From Limnephilus marmoratus (taxonomy: Eukaryota > Arthropoda > Insecta > Trichoptera > Limnephilidae): a stretch of DNA of 64,000 nt. Below the pieces are notes generated by a model. That model had not been told where the DNA came from and did no database searches. It saw only the letters and a list, made by a program, of their open reading frames with translations. Position 1 is the first letter of the stretch. Each line of letters begins with the position of its first letter. The position numbers and the translations under genes are program-made. Location of the stretch: positions 18,865,450-18,929,449 of the forward strand of contig OU862927.1 in NCBI GenBank assembly GCA_917880885.1, read 5' to 3'. Shown here in pieces: positions 1-10,569 of this stretch.

Positions 1-198
1 ATTTGGAAGGTATAACAACTGTTTTCATGAAATTCATAATGAATACCAACATACTTAATTTTTCTTTACTTTATCAATTATCAATATTAAACAATCAATA
101 TAAAAATACAATAAGTACATATATTATATATTTAAATACATATTAGGAATAGTCAACATTTTCAGAAGTCTTGCCAATGCAGTATTGATATGAAATCT

Positions 199-1693
199 TT
201 AGGCAACTGGAGCGGCGAATCCTTCCTTTAGCTCCTCCACATATAATTTTCGACCTCCTTCCGGCCGGGCTGAGGGCATATCATCCGCCGGGCTGTTGTG
301 GGGAATCCACACCCCCTCTCCCACAAATAATCTTTTAGCAACTATGAAATTCTGAAACAAAGAAGATGATACCCTTTATCTTTCACGCACTTAATGGCTG
401 TATTAAAAGTATTTAAGTGTTTTTTCACAGGGAAGTTCTTAGAGATTTCATTCCTGCCAGTGAAGTATAATTTTTTTTACATTTAGTTAGAAAGATTATT
501 CCATAATAACAATACTAGGTAGAAACCAGGTTATCCTTAAAGTTCCTGTCTTCCTGAACAGATTTTTTTTAAATGAGACTTCACTAGTAATTTATTTTTA
601 TTTTTTATTAGTTTTTATATACATACACATGTAACTCATGAGTAATTAAACATTCAATGTTGATTAAAAAACTGTAAAAACACATACATGTATACGATAT
701 ATAACCTTTACGAGAGTGCAATTACTCGTGTGTAAAGGCAAGAACAAAAAGGAGTTTTTTTTTTTTTATTAAAAATAAAATAAAAAATTATAACACAAAT
801 ATATGTATATGTGCATAAATAATAATGAAGTTACACATGCTCCTACTACACCACAATATAATGTTGCCTATGTCATCTTTGAGGATGCTGTGTGGAGGGT
901 CTTTTTAGGAAAAGGAAGGAGAGGAAGTTCTGGGAAGGAAAGAAGGTATGAGGGGTGGGTAGGAATCTGGGGTCGATATATGCCAAGATCCGGACAAACC
1001 TTACCCCATGAACCCGGGCACCTCTGTCATATCACCAAATGTAGCGAACAACTTGGGTGACCTATGGCAGAGGTGTTGGTCATCCAACAAATGGGGCGGT
1101 ACTCATACCCGCCTCCCAAATTGAATATAGAAAGAAACCATTCGTAGAAGCATGCACTCACTTGAAAAAATAAATGGTTACTTACTTTTGTGTCAAGAGT
1201 AAAGCGGTGATAGATTCCACTTAGTAATATTCATGTCTCCGGCAACCACCTCAATCCTGATCCAGTCATCCTTTCCATATCTCACATCAAAGTAGACTGA
1301 TCCATCCAAGACAAAATTGATCTCTTCATCCGTGTGCAAATGTTCTTTGAAGAATGACTTCTGCTTGTAATTTGGCAGACACTCCTTGGAGCAAGTTATA
1401 TGATCCTCATATGTATACCCACGATCACTCTTATCTTTTATCAAGAACTCCATCAGTTTTGTAAGTATCGCAGTTGATCTGTGGAAAAAATATGGTGACA
1501 GCTTAAAATTGGAAAAGAATAATGTTAATAGGTATTATATTTTATGTACAAATTAATAGAAGCTATTGTATTACCTTGAAATATTCAAGTCCTGTCTGTA
1601 AACTTCATCAAGGTTTAGGAATTCAGGAGGGTTCCTCTGGTGATCCAACCGCTGGGAGTTTACAAAACTATCCGTCAACCAAGCGCGCACCAT
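199..1693 (-). pseudogene. ADI1: Acireductone dioxygenase (ADI1/ARD) pseudogene, copy 1
   Basis: Acireductone dioxygenase is a cupin-fold metal enzyme of the methionine salvage pathway. Three exons with plausible splice sites read on the minus strand: exon 1 at 1693-1575 (ATG, starting MVRAW, with PPEFLNLDEVY), exon 2 at 1478-1186 ([45 protein letters not shown]) and exon 3 at 351-199 (RLFVGEGVWIPHNSPADDMP, stop TAA). The metal-binding pattern HxH...E and the later H of GIYHRF can be seen. It is disabled. The frame slips in exon 1 after DEVY, where a 4-bp loss in an AGAC repeat would explain it; near the start of exon 2 between VLDK and SDRG; and before GIYHRF. Two residues are also missing after PNYKQK, and the family LDGSGYFDV motif reads LDGSVYFDV. 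Introns are retained, so this is a duplicated gene rather than a processed copy. Nothing shows transcription. Confidence 0.85.
850..1125 (+). repeat. Dispersed repeat family A, copy within ADI1 intron 2 (duplication copy 1)
   Basis: A roughly 280-bp repeat running from GTCATCTTTGAGGATGCTG through AACCCGGGCACCTCTG to CCCGCCTCCCAAATTG. Related copies lie at 8670-8945, at 28330-28655 (same strand) and at 7085-7440 (reverse complement). No long intact ORF is credible. A short in-frame stretch exists but is poorly conserved between copies. It may be a SINE or MITE, but no convincing termini were found. Confidence 0.75.
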
Positions 1694-1944
1694 TTTTGCT
1701 TTTTATTATAACTCAATTGCCTCATTTGATCAAGTTTTAGAGCAAGACATTATGATAATGGTCCAAAAAACCAACGATTTACGATATAAAGACAACAAAC
1801 TGCGCACAGAAACTGCAAATTATGGTGTTGTTTAATGCTGTCACAATATTTTGACAGTAATGACATTTTTAAAAGGTGTTGCCATTTTTTGACGGTTTAC
1901 CGTCTCAAAATATTATTACTTTTTCTCCAACGGCAACTAGCTGC

Positions 1945-2022
1945 ATGATGAAAAACTGAACGAAAATTCGGCACTACCAACCACCGGTGGTTGGTAGTGC
2001 CGAATTTCGTAGTTTTTTCATC
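1945..2022. repeat. Perfect 40-bp palindrome within a longer foldback
   Basis: Positions 1966-2005 form a perfect palindrome: arm ATTCGGCACTACCAACCACC followed immediately by its reverse complement. Imperfect pairing continues outward (GATGAAAAACTGAACG against CGTAGTTTTTTCATC), giving about 38-bp arms with no loop. The motif GTTGGTAGTG recurs nearby at 2082-2092. The same structure is at 9765-9842 in duplication copy 2. As DNA it can extrude a cruciform. It may be the core of a small foldback element. Confidence 0.9.
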
Positions 2023-2365
2023 CCGAAGGCATAGACAAACTATGAATATCATAGAACTACTCAACCACCAATGGTTGCCACGTTGGTAGTGATGATTTTT
2101 CGTACTGTTTGGTATTTATATTTCGGCGGTATTTTTGAAATCTGACATCTGATTCGTATTGTACTAACTTGTAACGCAATCTAAAATTATTCAAGGCAAT
2201 AAAAAATGTTAATCATTGCCGTATATTGTCCAATATCTTGTTCAAACTTTTTACATGATGTCAAGATAAATAATTTACAATCCAACATAAACAAATGTCA
2301 CATATGAGGTTTTGCTGAATAATGAATCCATTTTCATTATTCCATTAGTAATATTTCGTTTATTA

Positions 2366-2749
2366 GAGGAATGAAAGAGCACTGGACGTTTTAGAAAGGA
2401 AAATTTTGAGGCGTATCTTCGGACTTGGTTTAGAAAATGTATTTTGGCGGAGACGTTACAACAATGAGCTATATACTCTGTGGACCTAAACGTCTCAAAA
2501 TTTATAAAACTAGGAAGACTTTGGTGGCTGGGTCATATGGAGAGAATGACCAAGCATCAAGCACCAAAGTCCCTGCTGAACTCCAGACCGATAAGGCGAA
2601 GGAGCCTGGGAAGACCAAGATTAAGATGGAGCGACAATGTCCTCAAAGATATATCTACCTTAGAGATTCTAAACTGGAGAGAGCTGGCACAAAACCGAGA
2701 TGAGTGGAGGAAGACTCTTGAGGATGCCAAGACCCACCACGGGTTGTAG
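2366..2749 (+). pseudogene. LINE reverse transcriptase C-terminal remnant (copy 1)
   Basis: Decodes as the C-terminal tail common to RTE/jockey-like insect LINE ORF2 proteins: ALDVLERKILRRIFGL, then WRRRYNNELYTL, then after a one-base frame slip near 2478 FIKLGRLWWLGHMERM, SLGRPRLRWSDNV, NWRELAQNRDEWRK and AKTHHGL, ending at TAG 2747-2749. The polymerase core is absent, so it is 5'-truncated and non-functional. A short ATG-trinucleotide tract follows at 2757-2770. The clade assignment is by resemblance only. Confidence 0.8.
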
Positions 2750-3404
2750 AGTCAAGAATGATGATGATGAATATTTCGATAGTTTCTGTATTGGAAATTA
2801 ATGAGTTGGGTGTACGGTTTTATTTAGTAATAGTTCAGATATACATTCAGTTCAATAATATTACAATACAAGCTGGCTTCTTTACGTTTTTGTCATCGAA
2901 TACAGCTGATTTATATAGAGAAATTGTTTAACTCTGGATGTGCAAAAGAGCGTTGATAAAATATGATAAGGCTGATAAATTTTTTTAAATTCTGTCAATC
3001 TTTCTCGTTATTTATATTTGTACGTATCTGCTGTAATGTAATGTATCTTTTCATACTTGATATACTGTTATTATACTTACATACTGTAAATGTGGAATTC
3101 CGTGTAAAAGCGTGATAGGGTGTTAATAAATTAATAAGTTTAATGATATATTACATTGATGGGAATAACCTTCAAATGTTATAAAGAGATTTTTTCTTAT
3201 AATTTTGTTTTTATAAGGTTTAGATATAAAGATAAAGCATATTTTAAAGTTCCTTTGAGGTGATAAATGGCCCTATGGAATTTTATTTGTAATGTAAATA
3301 AATAAAAGAAAAAGTGTGTAATCAACCAGGCTATAATAATTAGCAAATTTGTAAAGATGCATAAATGTACAAAAGTAATAACTTATTACGCTGCTGTGTT
3401 TGGC

Positions 3405-3770
3405 CGCAGCTGGTCTAGGATTATGTTATATGGCATCTGATAATCTACATTCCACCTGATTCCTAAAAAAAATATTACAAATTACAAACATTATAATGTT
3501 ATGTGTATAAACCATAGTTGAAGAGGGCCTTAATAGGCTGAAACCGTTTACAGTCAGAAATAAATTAAGTGGAACAAAATTTTAAATTGTTCTAATATAA
3601 TATTATTGTGATAATAGTATGCAATTTAAGAATTCAATTTAAAATACCAGAATATGTACATATGTTGCTGTGTGGCTGCCTGGCTGCAGCTGGTTTAGGA
3701 TTGTGATGGTCCATTGCAACCTATTGCTGATGGCTTAATGGCCTATGTTCCACTGAATCCTGAAAAAAGG
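3405..3770 (+). repeat. Two diverged copies of a short repeat
   Basis: Two related stretches, 3411-3470 and 3664-3766, share CTGCTGTGT(T/G), GC(C/T)GCAGCTGGT and TAGGATT, and end in TTCCAC(C/T)GA followed by TCCT and an A-run. They also occur at the equivalent positions of duplication copy 2 (11212-11290 and about 11484-11590). They look like fragments of one interspersed repeat; no function is apparent. Confidence 0.5.
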
Positions 3771-3795
3771 ATGAAAAGTGTTGGCATGACTAAGA

Positions 3796-4622
3796 ACGTT
3801 GCATCTAGTACACCCCAGAGTAACTAACCATCACCGTTTCGCCGAGAGGCAGAGAGGATGGACCGCCAAACAACTCGGTCTTGAAACACACTCCTTGCTT
3901 CACGGTAGTGCCATGTCTTCCTCGGGCATCCCCGACCTCTTCTACCATTCACATTTGCGCCATATATTCTTCTTAAACTCCTTACCTCGTTCATCGTTCA
4001 TTCGCACTACACGCTATAATAATTATATATACTATACTATACTATACCTATAATCTTACTCATAATATTACAATAAAAACACATAAATTTGTTTAAGACC
4101 ACTTTTATTTTTATCATAATATTACACTTACAGCAGCCTTGCATTCTTTGCGGATCTCCACGTTTCTTACACAATCATACATGGTTTTTACACACATTCT
4201 CAGGAATCTCATTTTTACAGCGTTCAGTCTACTTGCATCCTTCCTCTGCCAGTTCCATGCCTCTGCCAGGTACAGGTAATCTCCTCAGGGCAGGTACCAG
4301 CACTCCATTGTGGACTGCCAGCTTCGCTTCTTTGGAGTTGTTTGTTAGCGCCAACGGTGTTCAGTCCTCCATTAATGGAGTTACCTGCATTTACCCATCT
4401 CCCGTAAACAAACTTCCCAGATGCACAAACTCATCCACCTACTATATTAAACACTGTTTTTCTACTCTCTCTTTCAAACACCATCACTTTAGACTTACAT
4501 TCATCATTATTATTATCATTAACTCATTCTTCATACATATTTGTTCATCCTAGACACGAGAGACTGTAGATCTTCCATACAAATCAGCAAGGCATCATCA
4601 GCATACGACGGGCAACATACTT
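3796..4622 (-). pseudogene. RTE-like LINE reverse transcriptase remnant (copy 1)
   Basis: Read on the minus strand this gives the catalytic YADD box (SYADDALLICMEDLQSLVS, about 4550-4604), then KSKVMVFER, a VNAGNSINGGLN segment, INGGL-type linker sequence, LRMCV and finally GRGCPRKTW with FQDRVVWRSILSASRR near 3830-3990. This is the order RT palm, thumb and C-terminal tail typical of RTE-like LINE ORF2. Stops and frame slips interrupt it throughout. The open frame of about 150 codons on the opposite strand is incidental. Confidence 0.75.
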
Positions 4623-5103
4623 TCAGATTACTCAATTAGAGTAGATCGTGACAATACTGTTTAACCAACTCAGCCCAAAGTAGATTGTGATAATATTGTT
4701 GAAATGCATGTAATTAATTTCATTAAATATATAATAATAATTTAAATTACCAGTATTTTCCCAGATAATCTCACTATCAGCGTAAATCAAGCACTGCGAA
4801 TTTGCCTGAATTTCCATTTCTATGTTGGAGGTAGTCGCCCTAAATTATATAGGTTTGAAGTAGAATTTGGTAGCAGGTGTGACCACAGCCTCCTAAAGTA
4901 TATACAATAAAGATTTATGAAGCAAGGATCATACTGAGCAGACGCAACGCCACGCAACGTTCCTGTACCGTTCACACTGGCCAGACGTACGTACGCGTCG
5001 CTGTGACCACGTGACAAGGGGTCTCTGGTTGTGCGCAGGCGCGTTTGATTTGACACATTTGACATTTATTTTTTAGGTTATGTTTATGTGATTCTCTTAG
5101 CAG

Positions 5104-5440
5104 ATGACAGCTTTGCCATATCTTGAAAGTGAATTTGAAGATGATTTGCTACGATTATTATTGTTAAATCAATATTCTCGTAAAAAGAAAAAAAGTGAGA
5201 AGTATTTGGGTCCACAACATTAACAAACAAACACAAATGTTTGGAGAGTTCCATACATTAACAAACTAAAGGAAAGGAACTAGAATCTGATGACGGACGA
5301 TTCTTCATGTACTTCCGTATGAGTAAAGTGGTATTTGAAGAGCTTCACAGCATAATTGAATTATTGAATATGACATAAAAAAAGAAAACACACATCTTCG
5401 AAAGTCAATTGGGACCAGAGAAAGATCTAAAGTTTGATTG
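5104..5440 (+). pseudogene. Harbinger transposase N-terminal remnant
   Basis: Starts MTALPYLESEFEDDLLRLL. After a frame change it continues as FGEFHTLTN and then ELESDDGRFFMYFRMSKVVF with EELHSIIE. The YFRMS...F..L block is a hallmark of PIF/Harbinger transposases upstream of the DDE domain. At least one in-frame stop and two frame slips are present. No catalytic residues remain. Confidence 0.7.
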
Positions 5441-5470
5441 ACATTCATTATAGGGGTATAATATTGAAAA

Positions 5471-5671
5471 TCATGCCATAAATGGCTGAAATTTCTTCCT
5501 AAGTTGCACTGCGTATGCAGAATCTCTATAATCCTGTAATTTGATTTTATAAATAACTTCGTGCCGTCTAAAAGCTTCAATAAACTGTTCGTCATCCATT
5601 TTTGAATAATATCTGTCAAAAAAACAACCATAGATATAGCGAAACAACGTTAGATGCTCAGATAACACCAA
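5471..5671 (-). pseudogene. MADF-domain (Myb/SANT-like) accessory protein fragment of Harbinger
   Basis: On the minus strand MDDEQFIEAFRRHEVIY, then KLQDYRDSAYAVQLRK: the acidic start, (F)RRHEVIY and DYRD.....RK pattern of a MADF DNA-binding domain, which in Harbinger elements binds the ends and recruits transposase. Only the first half of the domain remains, and the frame then closes. It runs convergent to the transposase fragment. Confidence 0.6.
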
Positions 5672-6498
5672 AAAGATGTAAAATCATCTCGTAGTAGGCG
5701 TGACCATACCCCCTCCACCTTCCACATGGCCCACGCCTATCTGGCTGCGGCAGGTCCGCGTAGCGTAGGGGGCGTCGGTGTGCATTGCGTGGGGCTAGTA
5801 TGTTTCTAAAGCACCCGTTTCCATAGAAAATGTGTGGATGGTAAGCAGTCCAGATATGGAAATGGTGACGTCTACCCACGTGGCGTGGCGTTGCGTGGGC
5901 TCAGTGTGGCCTTACCTTGAAACAGTTTTTAAATTATGTAATTAAGTACATACCTAGAATGTATTTCCAACATAATTGTTTATACGCAGTTAAAAGTGAG
6001 AATAGATGTTTAGGTACTGGTTTGTCTTCTAAATTTCTATTATAATTAATAAATATTGCACTCGAAATTAAAATATTTAATATTTTCACTCACGTTTGAC
6101 GTGGAAGCTCTTGAATATTTTCTTTCAATGTTCTGTTGTGCAAACAGACCACAAATATTACATTTTTTCGTCACTTGAGCTGCGCATTGTATTTCCGATG
6201 TTATTTGAGCACTGTACGAATTTTTCATTGTCTGAGAACTGACGCGTCTCAAGTCTATTGCCTCAATTCAGCATGCATATTCATCCATGCATCATTATGA
6301 GGGTTCAAATGCAAACGAACAACAACTGACAACATAAATAAACCAATTTGGTTCGCGATATAAAATCCTCGTGACAGGTGACAGGTGACAGCTGATAATG
6401 TGTGTTGTTTGCAGTGATGCCAACTGTAATATTGATGAAAATAGAGATCGTGTATTGCGAAAAATTTGGTCCCTGGTCTCGGTACGGGAATCGGGCTG

Positions 6499-6553
6499 AA
6501 AAAAGATGTCGTGTCATACCCCCATAATGGGGGTATGACACGACATCTTTTTT
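6499..6553. repeat. 55-bp perfect palindrome at the duplication breakpoint
   Basis: Arms of 27 bp (AAAAAAGATGTCGTGTCAT... and its complement) around a single central A at 6526. Copy 2 of the segmental duplication has only the left arm (13646-13672) and then diverges, so the similarity between copies ends at the palindrome centre. Confidence 0.95.
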
Positions 6554-6689
6554 GTTGATTCGGGCTGAAAAAGGAGGTGTGCTCTATTTTCGGTTGGTAA
6601 TGCTGATTTTCGTAAAGATTGGTGGCGGTACTTTTGACATCTGTCATACTCATCTGTCACTGTCATTTACGTGTTGTAACATTTTTAGG

Positions 6690-7060
6690 GATTGGTGTTT
6701 TATGGTGGATTTATGCATTTTTATAAGACGGATAGAAACGAGGCTTTGAAAGCTATTGCTTTGGCATCTGCGGCAGTTTTACCGGCGCTGCAGTGATTTA
6801 AAAAAGGCGAGTGACTCACAAATTAGATCGGAAGTTGTAGAGAGAACCATGGCTTCTCCGGCGTAACGAACACGGCGCACTAAATATGCTCTAAACAATG
6901 AACTTCGTCTAAAAAATTGTCCGGTTTCTTTAAAAATATGTATTTGAGAATGCCAGACGCGGTGTTCGCTGGAGATCGCCAAAAAAAATCAATTAAAATT
7001 GAATTTCCCAAGCTGTCTGGATGCTCTAGATGGGAAGCACATTTATTGGATAACAACACC
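6690..7060 (+). pseudogene. PIF/Harbinger transposase remnant
   Basis: The clearest part is NFPSCLDALDGKHI at about 6999-7040, matching the first catalytic-Asp block (NFPxCLGAIDGKHI) of Harbinger DDE transposases. Upstream, NEALKAIALASAAVLPAL near 6730 may be its N-terminus. Several stops lie between them, and the coding signal ends abruptly at 7060, where a family A repeat begins. Confidence 0.55.
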
Positions 7061-7084
7061 TAACTATTTATTGGATAACAACAC

Positions 7085-7440
7085 CTTTGCCATAGGTCAC
7101 CCCAAGTGGTTATCTACGTTTGGTAACTTAGCAGGGGTGCCCGGGTTAGTCTGTGTCTTGGCAGTGAATGCATCTGCCCGCTGGCTGCCTGGCAGGGCGG
7201 ATTGAGGGAGTCCCTTTGACTTCTCCAACCATACTTTCTCGGAACATCACCTTGCACCGCAGTGGGAGGGATGAATCCACAAGTCTGTCACTCCTGGATA
7301 CACTGACACCCAGATTCCTACCCACCCCTAATACCCTTTTCCTTCCCAGAACTTTCTCTCCTTCCTTTCCTAAAAAGACCCTCCATACAGCATCCCCAAA
7401 GATGACATAGGCCCTGAGGGCAATTATTTTCCTCGGGACC
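7085..7440 (-). repeat. Dispersed repeat family A, inverted copy
   Basis: Reverse complement of the repeat at 850-1125, longer at both sides. It extends to CCTGAGGGCAATTATTTTCC, matching the left end of the 28330 copy (GGCCCTGAGGAAAATAATT). The short direct repeat TTATTGGATAACAACACC occurs twice at its left boundary (about 7042 and 7070). Confidence 0.75.
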
Positions 7441-7827
7441 TCCAGTGTGGAGCTAATGTAAAAAAAGTATATGTTGTGGGTAAGATATAATAAGTTTCAA
7501 AGCTCCTTTGCCCCATTAATCCAAATAGTTAGTCAGCGTCCTTGAGTAAAGTTATAGTATTGATACAGGGATGGGATACTGTCAAGATTCACATTCCAGG
7601 TGTTAAAGGATAAATGGCTAAAGCGCCAAGCAGCTGGAAAGGAAGAGTGACTCAAGAAACGTATAGCTGTATGGCGCTTGAGCCATTTTTACCTATGCAA
7701 CTGTGCGACGCTTTAGCCTTTGTCCTTTCCAGCGTCAATATTATAAAATAAAGTCCTCCGCCGATATTTTTAAAACATTTTTCTTTGAACATAACAATTT
7801 TGTGAAATTCTTATTTTAATTTATCAT
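7441..7827. other. Spacer between duplication copies
   Basis: No gene recognised. A loose inverted repeat pairs GGATAAATGGCTAAAGCGCC (7609-7628) with GACGCTTTAGCCTTTGTCC (7709-7727). This stretch may correspond to sequence lying left of the window in copy 1. Confidence 0.4.
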
Positions 7828-8026
7828 AATTTGGAAGGTATAACAACTGTTTTCATGAAATTCATAATGAATACCAACATACTTAATTTTTCTTTACTTT
7901 ATCAATTATCAACATTAAACAATCAATATAAAAATACAATAAGTACATATATTATATATTTAAATACATATTAGGAATAGTCAACATTTTCAGAAGTCTT
8001 GCCAATGCAGTATTGATATGAAATCT

Positions 8027-9513
8027 TTAGGCAACTGGAGCGGCGAATCCTTCCTTTAGCTCCTCCACATATAATTTTCGACCTCCTTCCGGCCGGGCTG
8101 AGGCTGAGGGCATATCATCCGCCGGGCTGTTGTGGGGAATCCACACCCCCTCTCCCACAAATAATCTTTTAGCAACTATGAAATTCTGAAACAAAGAAGA
8201 TGATACCCTTTATCTTTCACGCACTTAATGGCTGTATTAAAAGTATTTTTTCACAGGGAAGTTCTTAGAGATTTCATTCCTGCCAGTGAAGTATAATTTT
8301 TTTTACATTTAGTTAGAAAGATTATTCCATAATAACAATAGTAGGTAGAAACCAGGTTATCCTTAAAGTTCCTGTCTTCCTGAACAGATTTTTTTAAAAT
8401 GAGACTTCACTAGTAATTTATTTTTTATTAGTTTTTATATACATAGACATGTAACTCATGAGTAATTAAACATTCAACGTTGATTAAAAAACTGTAAAAA
8501 CACATACATGTATACGATATATAACCTTTACGTGAGTGCAATTACTCGTGTGTAAAGGCAAGAACAAAAAGGAGTTTTTTTTTTTTAATTAAAAATAAAA
8601 AAATAAATTATAACACAAATATATGTATATGTGCATAAATAATAATGAAGTTACACATGCTCCTACTACACCACAATATAATGTTGCCTATGTCATCTTT
8701 GAGGATGCTGTGTGGAGGGTCTTTTTAGGAAAAGGAAGGAGAGGAAGTTCTGGGAAGGAAAGAAGGTATGAGGGGTGGGTGGGAATCTGGGGTCGATATA
8801 TGCCAAGATCCGGACAAACCTTACCCCATGAACCCGGGCACCTCTGCCATATCACCAAATGTAGCGAACAACTTGGGTGACCTATGGCAGAGGTGTTGGT
8901 CATCCAACAAATGGGGCGGTACTCATACCCGCCTCCCAAATTGAATATAGAAAGAAACCATTCGTAGAAGCATGCACTCACTTGAAAAAATAAATGGTTA
9001 CTTACTTTTGTGTCAAGAGTAAAGCGGTGATAGATTCCACTTAGTAATATTCATGTCTCCGGCAACCACCTCAATCCTGATCCAGTCATCCTTTCCATAT
9101 CTCACATCAAAGTAGACTGATCCATCCAAGACAAAATTGATCTCTTCATCCGTGTGCAAATGTTCTTTGAAGAATGACTTCTGCTCGTAATTTGGCAGAC
9201 ACTCCTTGGAGCAAGTTATATGATCCTCATATGTATACCCACGATCACTCTTATCTTTTATCAAGAACTCCATCAGTTTTGTAAGTATCGCTGTTGATCT
9301 GTGGAAAAAATATGGTGACAGCTTAAAATTGGAAATGAATAATGTTAATAGGTATTATATTTTATGTACAAATTAATACAAGCTATTGTATTACCTTGAA
9401 ATATTCAACTCCTGTCTGTAAACTTCATCAAGGTTTAGGAATTCAGGAGGGTTCCTCTGGTGATCCAACCGCTGGGAGTTTACAAAACTATCCGTCAACC
9501 AAGCGCGCACCAT
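8027..9513 (-). pseudogene. ADI1: Acireductone dioxygenase (ADI1/ARD) pseudogene, copy 2
   Basis: Copy 2 of the three-exon ADI1-like pseudogene: exon 1 9513-9395, exon 2 9298-9006, exon 3 8185-8027. All the frame-disrupting changes seen in copy 1 are present here at the same places, so the gene was already broken before the segment duplicated. A shared sequencing or assembly error is unlikely because the two copies are otherwise distinguishable. Exon 3 has a 6-bp in-frame expansion that adds Ser-Ala to the PSARP segment. One exon-2 residue differs (NYEQK here, NYKQK in copy 1). Confidence 0.85.
8670..8945 (+). repeat. Dispersed repeat family A, duplication copy 2
   Basis: Same repeat as at 850-1125, carried along in the segmental duplication inside the ADI1-like intron 2. 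Confidence 0.8.
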
Positions 9514-9764
9514 TTTTGCTTTTTATTATAACTCAATTGCCTCATTTGATCAAGTTTTAGAGCAAGACATTATGATAATGGTCCAAAAAACCAACGATTT
9601 ACGATATAAAGACAACAAACTGCGCACAGAAACTGCAAATTATGGTGTTGTTTAATGCTGTCACAATATTTTGACAGTAATGACATTTTTAAAAGGTGTT
9701 GCCATTTTTTGACGGTTTACCGTCTCAAAATATTATTACTTTTTCTCCAACGGCAACTAGCTGC

Positions 9765-9842
9765 ATGATGAAAAACTGAACGAAAATTCGGCACTACCAA
9801 CCACCGGTGGTTGGTAGTGCCGAATTTCGTAGTTTTTTCATC
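9765..9842. repeat. Perfect 40-bp palindrome, duplication copy 2
   Basis: Copy of the palindrome at 1945-2022; the perfect part is 9786-9825. Confidence 0.9.
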
Positions 9843-10185
9843 CCGAAGGCATAGACAAACTATGAATATCATAGAACCACTCAACCACCAATGGTTGCCA
9901 CGTTGGTAGTGATGATTTTTCGTACTGTTTGGTATTTATATATCGGCGGTATTTTTGAAATCTGACATCTGATTCGTATTGTACTAACTTGTAACGCAAT
10001 CTAAAATTATTCAAGGCAATAAAAAATGTTAATCATTGCCGTATATTGTCCAATATCTTGTTCAAACTTTTTACATGATGTCAAGATAAATAACTTACAA
10101 TCCAACATAAACAAATGTCACATATGAGGTTTTGCTGAATAATGAATCCATTTTCATTATTCCATTAGTAATATTTCGTTTATTA

Positions 10186-10569
10186 GAGGAATGAGAGAGC
10201 ACTGGACGTTTTAGAAAGGAAAATTTTGAGGCGTATCTTCGGACTTGGTTTAGAAAATGGATTTTGGCGGAGACGTTACAACAATGAGCTATATACTCTG
10301 TGGACCTAAACGTCTCAAAATTTATAAAACTAGGAAGACTTTGGTGGCTGGGTCATATGGTGAGAATGACCAAGCATCAAGCACCAAAGTCCCTGCTGAA
10401 CTCCAGACCGATAAGGCGAAGGAGCCTGGGAAGACCAAGATTAAGATGGAGCGACAATGTCCTCAAAGATATATCTACCTTAGAGATTCTAAACTGGAGA
10501 GAGCTGGCACAAAACCGAGATGAGTGGAGGAAGACTCTTGAGGATGCCAAGACCCACCACGGGTTGTAG
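10186..10569 (+). pseudogene. LINE reverse transcriptase C-terminal remnant (copy 2)
   Basis: Duplication partner of the remnant at 2366-2749, with the same frame slip. One visible residue difference is HMVRM in place of HMERM. Confidence 0.8.

Larger units (their letters stand above)
4922..5915. mobile_element. PIF/Harbinger-type DNA transposon, internally deleted
   Basis: Insertion present in duplication copy 1 and absent from copy 2 (compare about 13045-13065). The ends are inverted repeats of about 35 bp: left AAGGATCATACTGAGC...CGCAACGCCACGCAACG, right the complement of AAGGCCACACTGAGCC...CGCAACGCCACGCCACG. TGAAGC and TGAAAC flank it, so the exact TSD is unclear. Inside are a transposase N-terminal half on the plus strand and a MADF-like protein fragment on the minus strand, the usual convergent two-gene plan of animal Harbinger elements. 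The DDE catalytic half is missing. Confidence 0.8.
1..6526. repeat. Tandem segmental duplication, copy 1
   Basis: This stretch recurs at 7828-13673 with only scattered substitutions and small indels by eye. The offset is 7820 over most of its length, then shifts to 8131 and 7141 where one copy carries an insertion the other lacks. The copy starts at or before the window edge and ends at the centre of a 55-bp palindrome (6499-6553). It contains an ADI1-like pseudogene, a dispersed repeat, a 40-bp perfect palindrome and remnants of two LINEs. Copy 1 alone contains a 1-kb Harbinger element (about 4922-5915). Confidence 0.95.

Noticed and set aside
803..1060. 85-codon frame repeated at 8623-8880
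   Set aside because: It falls inside dispersed repeat family A, the other family copies do not keep the frame, and the two copies here are identical only because of the segmental duplication.
2437..2703. 88-codon frame overlapping the LINE C-terminal remnant
   Set aside because: Alternative frame of the RT tail; the meaningful protein pattern is in the neighbouring frame.
4089..4553. Open frame of 154 codons on the plus strand (also at 12220-12684)
   Set aside because: It is antisense to a recognisable reverse-transcriptase relic on the minus strand, and its product resembles nothing.
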